Shown here piece after piece: positions 25,075-32,905 of a stretch of 64,000 nt of DNA. The notes beneath the pieces were generated by a model. The model ran no database searches, was not told the origin of the DNA, and saw only the letters and a program-made list of their open reading frames with translations. Every line of letters begins with the position of its first letter. Positions within the stretch are counted from its first letter, which is position 1. The DNA comes from Bryobacteraceae bacterium (GTDB lineage: Bacteria > Acidobacteriota > Terriglobia > Bryobacterales > Bryobacteraceae): positions 1 to 64,000 of the forward strand of contig JASHNT010000103.1 of NCBI GenBank assembly GCA_030041495.1, read 5' to 3'. The translations under genes and the position numbers were made by a program.

Positions 25075-25608
25075 CTACTTCTTGCCGCGTCCGTTCGGAT
25101 TCGGCGGCGGAATGGTCTGCGGATCCCAATGCTCGTCCGCCTTGCCGTCCACGAAGCGCCACTGGTCGAACCAGGTGGTGTAGTAGCTCTTACTGGGATC
25201 GCGCGGATCGGGCGTGGGCCCGCGCGGCGTCACCACAATCACGTAATCGCCCATCGCCACCACGGAAACAATCTTGGTCTTGACGAACTTCGGAGGCACT
25301 GGCGTGGGCTGCACGCCGCGCGCCTTGAAGAACGCCACCACGCCCGCGCGGCCGGAAGCCGCCAGCGGATTGTGTTGATGATACGCCTCAGTCAGCCACT
25401 TGCCGGACTCGTCCCAGTGGTTGCACTCCAGCAGATCCAGCATGATGTGATACGCCGACTGGAGATTGCGGTCCAGCTTCTTATCCTTGCTATGGAACAA
25501 GGCATCCGGATTCTCGACGCCCACCACCGGTTCCTGCGCGAACACCGGCACGGCTAGACTGAACAGAAAAGGGGCAGCCAGGGCCAATAAAGCGGTTCTC
25601 ATTTTCAT
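25075..25608 (-). CDS. secreted SnoaL/NTF2-like protein
   Basis: A 177-residue protein with a clear signal peptide (MKMRTALLALAAPFLFS to VFAQ) and an NTF2-like alpha/beta barrel: a helical start, then LTEAYHQHNPLAASGRAGVVAFFKARG, which is typical of SnoaL-type polyketide-cyclase-like proteins. Strands KIVSVVAMGDYVIVVTP and WFDQWRFVDGKADEHWD follow. Catalysis is not predictable. The ATG at 25608 is chosen because it begins the signal peptide. It lies 65 bases downstream of the caspase-like gene. Confidence 0.82.
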   Translation of the reverse strand: MKMRTALLALAAPFLFSLAVPVFAQEPVVGVENPDALFHSKDKKLDRNLQSAYHIMLDLLECNHWDESGKWLTEAYHQHNPLAASGRAGVVAFFKARGVQPTPVPPKFVKTKIVSVVAMGDYVIVVTPRGPTPDPRDPSKSYYTTWFDQWRFVDGKADEHWDPQTIPPPNPNGRGKK

Positions 25609-25673
25609 GCGTACTATGGTCAAACAGGCGGCGTTGTCTGTCAAGCCCGCTTGCATGCAGCGCGGCGCGCGCT

Positions 25674-27722
25674 CTATCGCGCCGCCAGCGCCATATCGAT
25701 GCTCCGCAGGTCCGCCTTGGCGAACTTCGCCTCTTCCAGATCCGGATTGATTTCGATCATCTTCTGGAAGTGCTCTTGCGCGGCGGAGAGCGTCTCGTAA
25801 CTGCCGCTCGACTGCGCCTGGTGCATGTAGCACAGACCCAACGCGTAGTGCGTGTAGGGATCGGTCTTGTCGTACGCCAGCGACTTCTGGCAATAACCGA
25901 TTGCATCCGGGTAGTGCATCATGTTGCGCTCCGAATCGCACAAGCCGAAATACGCCAGACTCCGCAGGTCGCGCCACGTATCGGTCTGCGCGGCGCGCTT
26001 CTTATGCCCCACTCCGAACAAATACCCCAGCACGTAATAATTCATCTGCCCGCCCACTCCGCTATCGAAATTGCTCAGGCGCAGATAATTCATGTACTCG
26101 CCGGTCGATTCCTGATATTTGCCGCTCAAACGCAAACTGTCGGCCAGCCACATGTGCGGCTCGGCCACCTGCGGCGTCAGCTTGATGGCCGCGTTCGCCG
26201 ATTCGATCGCTTGCGCGTACAGCCCCTTCATGCGATACGCCTGCGCCTGCATATATAGCGCTGTCGCGTCGCGCTTATCGCGCTGCGTCACCGTGTTCAA
26301 TTGGCGAATCGCCTCATCCACGCCACCGGTATCCAGCAGCACTCCGGCGTAGCTCACGCGCGCTTCCAGATAATCGGGATCGATCTCGATCGCCTGCCTC
26401 ATCGCGGCTTGCGCCTTGTCCTCGTCAAACAGCGAATAGTAGGCGCGGCCCAGGTACAAGGCCGCCTGGCTGTATTTCGGATCGATGCTCAACGCTTTTT
26501 CGAAATGCTCTACGGCCTTCTTGTAATTCTCTGCCGACCCTTTGTTAAAAGCCGCCAGGCCCTCGTTCAACTCATCGATCGCGGCCTTGTTGCGCCGCCG
26601 GGCAATCAAAATCTTGATCGAGACTGTCGATTCCTGCCCCGGATAAACCGTCTCATCCCGCGGGCCATCCGGCTCGTAGCCCATCTTCACGCCTTGAATC
26701 GTGTGCGCGCCGGGACGCAGACCGGGCAGGCGCAGCGGCGCGGATTTGTTCACGATCCCGTGCGAAACTCCGTCCACGAAAACCTCCACGCCGTCCATGT
26801 TGGTTTCGAAGATCAGCGTTCCCTCCTTTGCCTCGGGAGCCTTGGCCGCTCGCAACCCCGCCGGAAGATACGCCAGCAGCATGTTGGGGTCGAAACTGCC
26901 ACGATCGCTGGTCGGATTCTGTTGGCCCTTAGTGGCTTCGCGCACGTTGCGATAAGTGTAATCGGCCAGCTCATCCGCGGTCACGATGCCGTCGCCGTTT
27001 TCGTCCGCCTCGCCTTCCAGCCCCTTCACAACGTAGTAAGTAAAGATGCCGTGGCCTCCGCCCCACTGCGCGCTTTCGAACGATCGCTCGCGGTCGCGGC
27101 TAGCGGTCAGTGAAAACATCGATTTCGACAAATCCAGCAATCGCTTGTTGTACGCCTGCGCATCGGCATCCGGCGTAATCGCGCCGCTATGGCACGAATC
27201 CGTGATCAGAACCTTATTCTTCGCCTGGATCTTCGACCCCGCCACCATCCCCAGCGTGTCCATCGGATACCCGGTGCCGGCAATGTTGGACGGATCGAAA
27301 TCGTACGGAGCCAGATACGCTCGCCCGTCTTTGATGAATCCGTGACCGGCGAAATAAATCACCACGCGGTCATCTTCCTTCGCTACCGACGGCAGCCACA
27401 CTTCCAGCTCTTGTTTCAGGTTCGCGAGCGTCGCCTTCGCGCCGGTCAGCCGGTGCACGTTCTCGGCGTGAAAATTTCCACCCTCCGGACTGATGAGGAC
27501 CGAATACATCGCATCCGCGTCGCGCTCCGGAAATTCGAGCTGCGATTTTGCCGGCAGGTTTTTGTAATTGGAGATGCCGACAATCAGCGCGTAGCCGCGC
27601 GGCACATTCACCGAAGCGTTAGCGGGCGCGTTCTCCTCATACTTGAGGTCGCGCGTCTTACCCTGCCCGAATGCCAACCCGGCAACGGCGACAAAACTAG
27701 CGATGCGATAGGCGCAGTTCAT
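25674..27722 (-). CDS. secreted caspase-like (C14) protein with PEGA and TPR domains
   Basis: The 682-residue protein starts with a signal peptide (about residues 1-20) and a caspase p20-like domain. The catalytic His127 is in VIYFAGHGF and Cys177 in ITDSCHSG. An EF-hand-like loop DENGDGIVTADE is at about 240-251. A PEGA domain (FETNMDGVEVFVDG, about 310-360) and at least six tetratricopeptide repeats (about 395-675) follow. Such proteins cleave other proteins after basic or acidic residues, but this target is unknown. ATG 27722 is preferred over GTG 27737 since it begins the signal peptide. It overlaps the upstream DUF4384 gene by 26 bases. Confidence 0.88.
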   Translation of the reverse strand: MNCAYRIASFVAVAGLAFGQGKTRDLKYEENAPANASVNVPRGYALIVGISNYKNLPAKSQLEFPERDADAMYSVLISPEGGNFHAENVHRLTGAKATLANLKQELEVWLPSVAKEDDRVVIYFAGHGFIKDGRAYLAPYDFDPSNIAGTGYPMDTLGMVAGSKIQAKNKVLITDSCHSGAITPDADAQAYNKRLLDLSKSMFSLTASRDRERSFESAQWGGGHGIFTYYVVKGLEGEADENGDGIVTADELADYTYRNVREATKGQQNPTSDRGSFDPNMLLAYLPAGLRAAKAPEAKEGTLIFETNMDGVEVFVDGVSHGIVNKSAPLRLPGLRPGAHTIQGVKMGYEPDGPRDETVYPGQESTVSIKILIARRRNKAAIDELNEGLAAFNKGSAENYKKAVEHFEKALSIDPKYSQAALYLGRAYYSLFDEDKAQAAMRQAIEIDPDYLEARVSYAGVLLDTGGVDEAIRQLNTVTQRDKRDATALYMQAQAYRMKGLYAQAIESANAAIKLTPQVAEPHMWLADSLRLSGKYQESTGEYMNYLRLSNFDSGVGGQMNYYVLGYLFGVGHKKRAAQTDTWRDLRSLAYFGLCDSERNMMHYPDAIGYCQKSLAYDKTDPYTHYALGLCYMHQAQSSGSYETLSAAQEHFQKMIEINPDLEEAKFAKADLRSIDMALAAR

Positions 27723-28362
27723 AGACCACCGGTCCACCCAAGGGCTCGGGCGAGCTCAGCACCGTTCCGCCCTGCTCCTGCATAAAGAGTAACTCGCGCG
27801 GCGTCGCTCCCGCGATTCCCGCCAGATTCTCCGGCAGCTCTTCACCGGGCTTTACCGGCTTCACGCCGGCCGAATCGTCGATGCATTCGCCGCGAGCTTT
27901 GAAGACCGAATCGTCGCAGCGCGGGTGCATCGAACTGGGCGGTTCCGGATTCACGGGAGGCGGCGGCAACGGCCGGTAGGTTCTCGCCAGTTCCACCGGA
28001 CTCACTAGCCAATAAATCACATCCTGCCCCGGAGGGCCGCTCACTTTGAACCAGCCCTGCGACGCCGGCACAACGTATTCCTTCAACGCCTCGATGCGGT
28101 TGTCAGAGCCCGTATCCGATCGGGGAAATAACAGCTCATACCCGCCCGTGGTCCCGTGATTCATCACGTACAGGAATCCGGAGAAATTCGCCGAAACGCG
28201 GAAGCGCACCCGATCTCCGGGGTTGAACACCGTCGCCGCGTTCACTTCCTTCCAGATTCCATCCTGCCGTTCGACGTTGAGCTTGATCCGCTGAGGATCT
28301 TGCCCGGAAACCCGCGCGGCAATGGCGCCCGCGAAGCACGCAATGAGAATCGCCGCGCGCAT
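27697..28362 (-). CDS. secreted DUF4384-domain protein
   Basis: A 221-residue protein with a signal peptide (MRAAILIACFAGAIAARVSG) and a DUF4384-like beta domain: FNPGDRVRFRVSANFSGFLYVMNHG, then YELLFPRSDTGSDNRI. A proline-rich linker and a cysteine pair (PRCDDSVF, GECIDDSAG) follow. In other bacteria DUF4384 often sits beside caspase-like or protein kinase domains, as here. It overlaps the caspase gene and starts two bases before the end of the next DUF4384 gene, so the three are one operon. Confidence 0.8.
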   Translation of the reverse strand: MRAAILIACFAGAIAARVSGQDPQRIKLNVERQDGIWKEVNAATVFNPGDRVRFRVSANFSGFLYVMNHGTTGGYELLFPRSDTGSDNRIEALKEYVVPASQGWFKVSGPPGQDVIYWLVSPVELARTYRPLPPPPVNPEPPSSMHPRCDDSVFKARGECIDDSAGVKPVKPGEELPENLAGIAGATPRELLFMQEQGGTVLSSPEPLGGPVVYELRLSHR

Positions 28363-28363
28363 A

Positions 28364-29266
28364 TTACTGGTGCTTCAGGTCGACGTCCACCACCAGCCGG
28401 GCGTCCGGCGCGGTGCTGGGGTTCACCACGTAGGCCGCCGGCTCTACCTTGCCGTCGACCTCGGGATCCGTTTCAAACACCAGATCGCGGCTGGCGACCT
28501 GCGAGCGCAGGCGCTCGATCACATCGTTGGTCACTGAGGCTTTCGCTATCAACATGCGGGAGCCCCCCGGAGCGGCCGGAGCCGCGCCCCCCACCGCGTA
28601 GATCAGCTTGTCCAAATCCGGCTCGGCTTGCCGCGACAGCACCAGGAAAAGTTTTTCCGTGCCGCCTTGATCGTCGAACACGAATTGCCCGCGGCCGCCC
28701 GAAGGAATTTGCCGCGCGTCGCCCGGCTCCAGCCGGTTACTCCCGCCGGCCACGTCGGAAGAAGGAAACAGCACTTGCCAAGTCCCGCTCGATCCCTGCG
28801 CCACCACGTAAAGATAGCCCGTCGTATTCGCCTTCACCTGGAGCCGGATGCGGTCGCCCGAATGAAACGTGGTGTCAGGCGCTACTTCAACAAACTCACC
28901 CGCCGTATTCCGTTTCAGCACGCTGTAGCGCACGCCCAGCGGCACCGCCGCGACGGCTACCGTGTGTGCGGAAACTGGCGTCACGGCAGGAGTGGAAGCG
29001 GCAGTAGGAGCAGGAGCCGGGGCAGGCGCAGCCGCCGCCGGAGCTTTCGCTTGGCTCGTGCTCGCCTCGTTTGTGCTCGATTTCTGCTGCACCGCAGCGG
29101 GAGCGCGCTTCGCCGAGGTTTTGGGCGCCGCAGGTTTGGTGGGCGCGGCGTCCGGAGGCGGGGTATAAAACAGCTCCCGCGCGTGCAAACCTGAGTTATC
29201 CTGCGCCCACGCGGCCCCGGCCAACGCCACCGCGCCGAAAATCCCCAATCGAGACAAGCACTTCAT
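28364..29266 (-). CDS. secreted DUF4384-domain protein with Ala/Pro-rich linker
   Basis: A 300-residue protein, the first gene of the caspase operon. It has a signal peptide (MKCLSRLGIFGAVALAGAAWA) and a long Ala/Pro/Thr-rich linker (about residues 35-110). A DUF4384-type domain follows, with FHSGDRIRLQVKANTTGYLYVVAQG and WQVLFPSSDVAGGSNRL. GGAG-type ribosome site GGAGAAAAG precedes the ATG at 29266. The core repeats the layout of the neighbouring gene, so the two probably arose by duplication. Confidence 0.8.
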   Translation of the reverse strand: MKCLSRLGIFGAVALAGAAWAQDNSGLHARELFYTPPPDAAPTKPAAPKTSAKRAPAAVQQKSSTNEASTSQAKAPAAAAPAPAPAPTAASTPAVTPVSAHTVAVAAVPLGVRYSVLKRNTAGEFVEVAPDTTFHSGDRIRLQVKANTTGYLYVVAQGSSGTWQVLFPSSDVAGGSNRLEPGDARQIPSGGRGQFVFDDQGGTEKLFLVLSRQAEPDLDKLIYAVGGAAPAAPGGSRMLIAKASVTNDVIERLRSQVASRDLVFETDPEVDGKVEPAAYVVNPSTAPDARLVVDVDLKHQ

Positions 29267-29403
29267 GACAGCTTTTCTCCTGGCTCCCAGTCTAACGCTC
29301 ATTCCATCTGGATACGCGAAGAATCGGCGGAATTAGGCTCAAAGTCCATAGCCGCGAAGGCTTGCACGTTCGGGCTAGGGCGCTCGTCATCCTCGACAGA
29401 AGC

Positions 29404-30141
29404 ATGCGTCTAGCCTCCGGTCTCCTGCTGATGGCCGCATTTCTCCCGGCGCAAGCCCCGCAGGCGCGGTTTGAAGCCGCCTCCATCCGCCTTAGCCAGG
29501 GCGACGAACTCGACGCTCCGTCGGGTTGCCCAACTGACGCCATCCTGGTCCGATGCACCAACGTGACGCTCAAGCGCGCCATTGTGGGCGCTTACGACGT
29601 CATCCCGGATCGCGTCCTCGGAGGTCCGGATTGGATCGATTCCGACCGCTTCCAGATCACGGCCAAGTCTGCTCAGCCGGTGCGCGGGGAGGAACTCGAC
29701 AAAATGCTTCAAGCGCTCCTGGCGGACCGGTTCCATTTGAAGTTTCATCGCGAGATGCGCAACCTTCCGGCCTTCGTGCTCGGGATCGCGAAGAACGGCC
29801 CAAAGCTCCAGCCGGCCACGGGCGCCCCCCGCTCGTACAACAACGCGCACGGGCACATGGAAGCCAGCGGCGTGACCATGAGCCTGTTCGCGGAGGTGCT
29901 CTCGCGCCAGTTGGGCCTGCCGGTGATGGATCGCACTGGGCTCACCGGAGCATTCAACTTCCGATTGGTGTGGAATCCCGATGCCCCGCTCACGACGGAG
30001 CTGGGAACGGGCGCAGCATCCGACGCCGGCGTGGACTTCTTCAACTCGATCAAGCAGCAGCTCGGCTTGACCCTCAAGTCGCGGCGGATGCGCGTCGAGG
30101 TGTTGATGGTCGATCACGCCGAGAGGCCTGCGGCGGATTGA
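29404..30141 (+). CDS. TIGR03435 family protein
   Basis: This 245-residue secreted protein has the family layout: signal peptide (MRLASGLLLMAAFLPAQA), FEAASIRLS near the N-terminus, LKRAIVGAYDV, the middle motif LLADRFHLKFHREMRNLPAFVL, the late MDRTGLTGAFNFRLVW and the C-terminal VLMVDHAERP. The family is expanded in Solibacter-like Acidobacteria and has no known function. The ATG at 29404 begins the signal peptide. A long antisense ORF covers this gene; see the next entry. Confidence 0.88.
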   Translation: MRLASGLLLMAAFLPAQAPQARFEAASIRLSQGDELDAPSGCPTDAILVRCTNVTLKRAIVGAYDVIPDRVLGGPDWIDSDRFQITAKSAQPVRGEELDKMLQALLADRFHLKFHREMRNLPAFVLGIAKNGPKLQPATGAPRSYNNAHGHMEASGVTMSLFAEVLSRQLGLPVMDRTGLTGAFNFRLVWNPDAPLTTELGTGAASDAGVDFFNSIKQQLGLTLKSRRMRVEVLMVDHAERPAAD

Positions 30142-30930
30142 GCGCCTCACGGCTGCCGGCGGGCGAGCCGGGGGCAGCGGGTACCCTCCACGGCACGCCT
30201 GGCCGACGGCAAAATCCGCCGTGCTCCGCTGCTTGACAGCCGCGGTTCCGTAACGAATCGATCGTGCTGAACCGCGCGCAGCGGCGGGAGCTTCAACGGG
30301 TTCCCGGGTTCGTTTCGCTAAGGAATTTTCGGGCGGTTGGGCGGGCGCGGGGGCAGGCGGCGGGATGGGGGCGGGCTGAGGGCTCTGGTCGCTCCAGGTG
30401 CGTCCGCCGGGGGAATCGGGGTGGTAAGCAAGCCCGGTACGGGCAAGTTTGCGGGGCTCGGGTTGAGATTGGAGGGCGAGGAGGCGGTGGAGGGCGCGGG
30501 TGAACTGGCGGTCAAAGGCGATCTCATAACGAAGAAGAAGCTCAGCGGGATGGGCGTTACCGTCGGAGGAGGGGCGGAAAGCGGAGATGGCGCGGACGGA
30601 GGGCGGTCCGAGGGATGGGTCCTGAAGGGCGATTTCGCGATCCAGGGCGGAGGACTGGATTCCCCAGACGCGCCAGAGACGCCAGCGGGCGACGGCCATG
30701 GTCTCAACCAGCAGGTTTTGGGCTGCGGTGGAGGGTTGGAACTCCTCGATGAGGGAGGCGTGAAGTTCGTGGAAGCGTTCGGCCGATTCGGCCTGAAGGA
30801 CGACGGTTTGCGCGAGGAGGCCGTGGCGGGTGGCGTTGCGGGAGGAGTTGAGTTTGCCTTGCGGGGTGACGGGGCCCTTGGATTTTGCGCCGTTAGCGCG
30901 GGAGGCTTGGATTTGTTTGTCGGTTGGCAT
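29410..30930 (-). CDS. conserved acidobacterial hypothetical protein (C-terminal end uncertain)
   Basis: The first 210 or so residues look real: MPTDKQIQASRANGAKS, TPQGKLNSSRNATRHGLLAQ, a glutamine-rich middle and WRLWRVWGIQSSALDREIA. This start, with a TPQGK...RNA.RHG motif, recurs in a family of unknown function in Acidobacteria. The ORF then continues without a stop for about 300 residues antisense to the TIGR03435 gene, which is unlikely to be real. A frame change around 30300 (another frame ends at 30318) may have removed the natural stop. The trustworthy part is about 30250-30930. Confidence 0.5.
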   Translation of the reverse strand: MPTDKQIQASRANGAKSKGPVTPQGKLNSSRNATRHGLLAQTVVLQAESAERFHELHASLIEEFQPSTAAQNLLVETMAVARWRLWRVWGIQSSALDREIALQDPSLGPPSVRAISAFRPSSDGNAHPAELLLRYEIAFDRQFTRALHRLLALQSQPEPRKLARTGLAYHPDSPGGRTWSDQSPQPAPIPPPAPAPAQPPENSLAKRTREPVEAPAAARGSARSIRYGTAAVKQRSTADFAVGQACRGGYPLPPARPPAAVRRSIRRRPLGVIDHQHLDAHPPRLEGQAELLLDRVEEVHAGVGCCARSQLRRERGIGIPHQSEVECSGEPSAIHHRQAQLAREHLREQAHGHAAGFHVPVRVVVRAGGARGRLELWAVLRDPEHEGRKVAHLAMKLQMEPVRQERLKHFVEFLPAHRLSRLGRDLEAVGIDPIRTSEDAIRDDVVSAHNGALERHVGASDQDGVSWATRRSVEFVALAKADGGGFKPRLRGLRREKCGHQQETGG

Positions 30931-31076
30931 GGTTGTACCCTCGGGGTCAGGGTAGCCTGGGTGTGTTTGGGGTGGAGGGTTTTGGAGACGGGGAGCGGCT
31001 GAAGGGGAGGGGGTTAGGGGTTTGGAGGGAGGGGGGATGGGGTTTTGCTCGCGGTCAGGCCGTATGGTATGAGAGG

Positions 31077-31294
31077 GTGGTGAATGGGCGGCCGTATCGG
31101 TTCGAGTGGGATGAGGGTAAGGCCGCCGCCAACGAACGAAAGCATGGTATTCCATCGGCATCGCCCGGAGCGGCGCGTTGCTGTCCTTGGTGTACCTTTG
31201 GCTGGAAGCCGATCCAGCGATGGTCAAGGTCCGGCTGATATCGGCCCGCAAAGCGACTCCGGCCGAGCGCCGGCAGTACGAGGGAGGGTTATGA
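31077..31294 (+). pseudogene. brnT: decayed BrnT toxin gene
   Basis: The N-terminal BrnT start YRFEWDEGKAAANERKHGI is read from GTG at 31077 or 31080. The C-terminal end IARSG, LVYLW and VRLISARKATPAERRQYEGG is read in another frame (codons from about 31157). Between them the usual central part of about 28 residues is missing and the frame changes near 31150. No full BrnT can be made; normal BrnT is about 90 residues. Its remaining stop overlaps the brnA ATG as ATGA, the normal operon junction. Confidence 0.75.
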
Positions 31295-31515
31295 AGAGCG
31301 AGAAGAACGACATGCCGGCCGACATCGACTTCAGCAAAGGGGTTCGAGGGCTTCACCATATCCCGCCCGGCGCGAAGGTGCTGATGCCGGTTTCCATCGA
31401 GAAGGGCGTGTGGGAGTACTTCTCCGGGAAGGCCGAGCAGCGAGGAGTGGAACTGTCGGAACTCGTGACCGAGGTGCTGAAGCGCGATATGGAGATCAAC
31501 GAGGCGCTGAAGTAA
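31291..31515 (+). CDS. brnA: BrnA-like antitoxin
   Basis: A 74-residue protein with the BrnA pattern: acidic N-terminal part (DIDFSKGVRG), then a ribbon-helix-helix DNA-binding domain with VLMPVSIEKGVWEYF, KAEQRGVELSELVTEVLKRD. A strong ribosome site GAGGGAGG precedes ATG 31291. BrnA represses its own operon and binds the BrnT RNase; here BrnT is broken, so BrnA would be an orphan. Confidence 0.8.
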   Translation: MKSEKNDMPADIDFSKGVRGLHHIPPGAKVLMPVSIEKGVWEYFSGKAEQRGVELSELVTEVLKRDMEINEALK

Positions 31516-31630
31516 GACCGAGGGAGTGGCGGAGTGACGGGCCCTAGCGCCGTTGGCGCGGGAGAGTGAAGAGGAGGCGTATTGTCATAACGCTCATTAT
31601 CGGCGGACGAGATTGGGTGCGAGTACGGGC

Positions 31631-31679
31631 TTGACTTCGACAACCAACCGGATTGATAATCGTTCATCGATATATCGAT
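31631..31679 (+). promoter_or_regulatory. promoter and palindromic operator of the PadR operon
   Basis: A -35 TTGACT (31631-31636), 18-base spacer and -10 GATAAT (31655-31660) precede the padR-like gene. A perfect 14-bp palindrome ATCGATATATCGAT (31666-31679) sits at the expected transcription start, only seven bases before the ATG at 31687. PadR proteins usually repress their own promoter, so this palindrome is the likely operator. No Shine-Dalgarno sequence is visible. Confidence 0.65.
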
Positions 31680-31686
31680 CTTCGCT

Positions 31687-32037
31687 ATGCCAAAACGGAA
31701 GCTCGACCCGCTACCTTCTGCCGCCTTCCATATTCTTCTCGCCCTGGCCGGCGAAGACCTTCACGGTTACGCGATTATGCGCCAAGTGGAGCAACAAACG
31801 GGCGGGCGCATGCGTTTGGGGCCTGGAACGCTGTACGGCTCTCTCAAGACCCTGTTGGAAGCCGGGCTCATTCAGGAACTTGAGGATCGACCAGAGGTCG
31901 ACGAGTCCGGGGAGCGCCGCCGTTACTATCGCCTGACATCGGTCGGCCTGAAAACCTTGCGATCGGAGGCTGAGGCCCTCGCCGATACGCTCCGCGTCGC
32001 GCGAGCCAGACGCGTCCTGAGAGGCTCGCATGTCTGA
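31687..32037 (+). CDS. PadR-family transcriptional regulator
   Basis: A 116-residue repressor with the PadR winged helix: FHILLALAGEDLHGYAIMRQVE, GGRMRLGPGTLYGSLKTLLEAG, LIQELED and RRRYYRLTSVGLKTL. The C-terminal dimerisation helix is short (PadR-s2 type). It is the first gene of a three-gene operon; its stop is inside the next gene (eight-base overlap). In Acidobacteria such regulators are often followed by secreted or membrane proteins of unknown role, as here. Confidence 0.93.
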   Translation: MPKRKLDPLPSAAFHILLALAGEDLHGYAIMRQVEQQTGGRMRLGPGTLYGSLKTLLEAGLIQELEDRPEVDESGERRRYYRLTSVGLKTLRSEAEALADTLRVARARRVLRGSHV

Positions 32038-32905
32038 AAGGGTCTATAGCTGGCTGCTGAAACTGTATCCCGAGCGCTTTCGCCGGGACTACGGATCACC
32101 TGCGATACAGCTCTTTCGCGATCGCCTTAAGGCCGAACGCGGCATCCCGCAGCAATGCCGACTCTGGGTTGACGTGATTTCCGATCTTGCCGTCTCGGTG
32201 CCGAAGGAGCACTTGCGCCGAAGCGCTACCGATCCAAAACCAAATAACCGTGAATACGCGATTGGCGTACCGATGTTTCTTGTCCTCGACGATGATCCCA
32301 GACTCACCGGCGGCCAATGGGTGAGCGGAGTGGCGCTTTCGCTTCTGGTCTTCGCGACAGTAGGCTTCTTGATCGCCCACGGCGGAAATCACTCTCGGCT
32401 TGTGATCGGCTCTCACGCGAGCAGCCGGTCGGGTGTTGGGGTTCAGAGCACCGCGGGAGTATCAGGTCTCACTACCGAGGTGACGATGGACGACGCTGAC
32501 GCTACGGGGGCCGCTCGCCAACTGGTCGCCTGGTATTTTCAAGACATCCGCGTGCTTAGCGCGCTGGACCTGAATCACGACCTGGTCATTTCGTCAGAAG
32601 AGATCGCAAACGCGCCGCGAGCGCTTCGATCTCTCGACGCAAATGGTGATGGCGCGCTGGACGCCGACGAGTGCGGAAAGGTGTTCACCGGGAATTTCAT
32701 GCGTATCAACCCGGTGCTTGCCGCGCTCGACGCGGATCACGATGGTCTGATTTCAGGAAGTGAGATTCATAGTGCTCCAGCCGCGCTCAAGCTGCTGGAT
32801 AAAAGCGGGGCCGGAAGGCTGAGCGCTGAAGAGCTTCTTCCCGATCCTTTGTTGAAGAGGCTGCATGTGTTGCTAAAGGAGAAGGGAATTAACCATGAAC
32901 AATAG
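32030..32905 (+). CDS. membrane-anchored EF-hand protein
   Basis: A 291-residue protein. The N-terminus (SERVYSWLLKLYPERFRRDYG) is a conserved start seen after PadR genes in this phylum. A single membrane helix (about residues 100-118) is followed by a linker and four EF-hand calcium loops: DLNHDLVISSEE, DANGDGALDADE, DADHDGLISGSE and DKSGAGRLSAEE, at roughly 180-275. The C-terminal domain is probably periplasmic and could bind Ca2+. The end overlaps the next gene by 11 bases. Confidence 0.85.
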   Translation: MSERVYSWLLKLYPERFRRDYGSPAIQLFRDRLKAERGIPQQCRLWVDVISDLAVSVPKEHLRRSATDPKPNNREYAIGVPMFLVLDDDPRLTGGQWVSGVALSLLVFATVGFLIAHGGNHSRLVIGSHASSRSGVGVQSTAGVSGLTTEVTMDDADATGAARQLVAWYFQDIRVLSALDLNHDLVISSEEIANAPRALRSLDANGDGALDADECGKVFTGNFMRINPVLAALDADHDGLISGSEIHSAPAALKLLDKSGAGRLSAEELLPDPLLKRLHVLLKEKGINHEQ

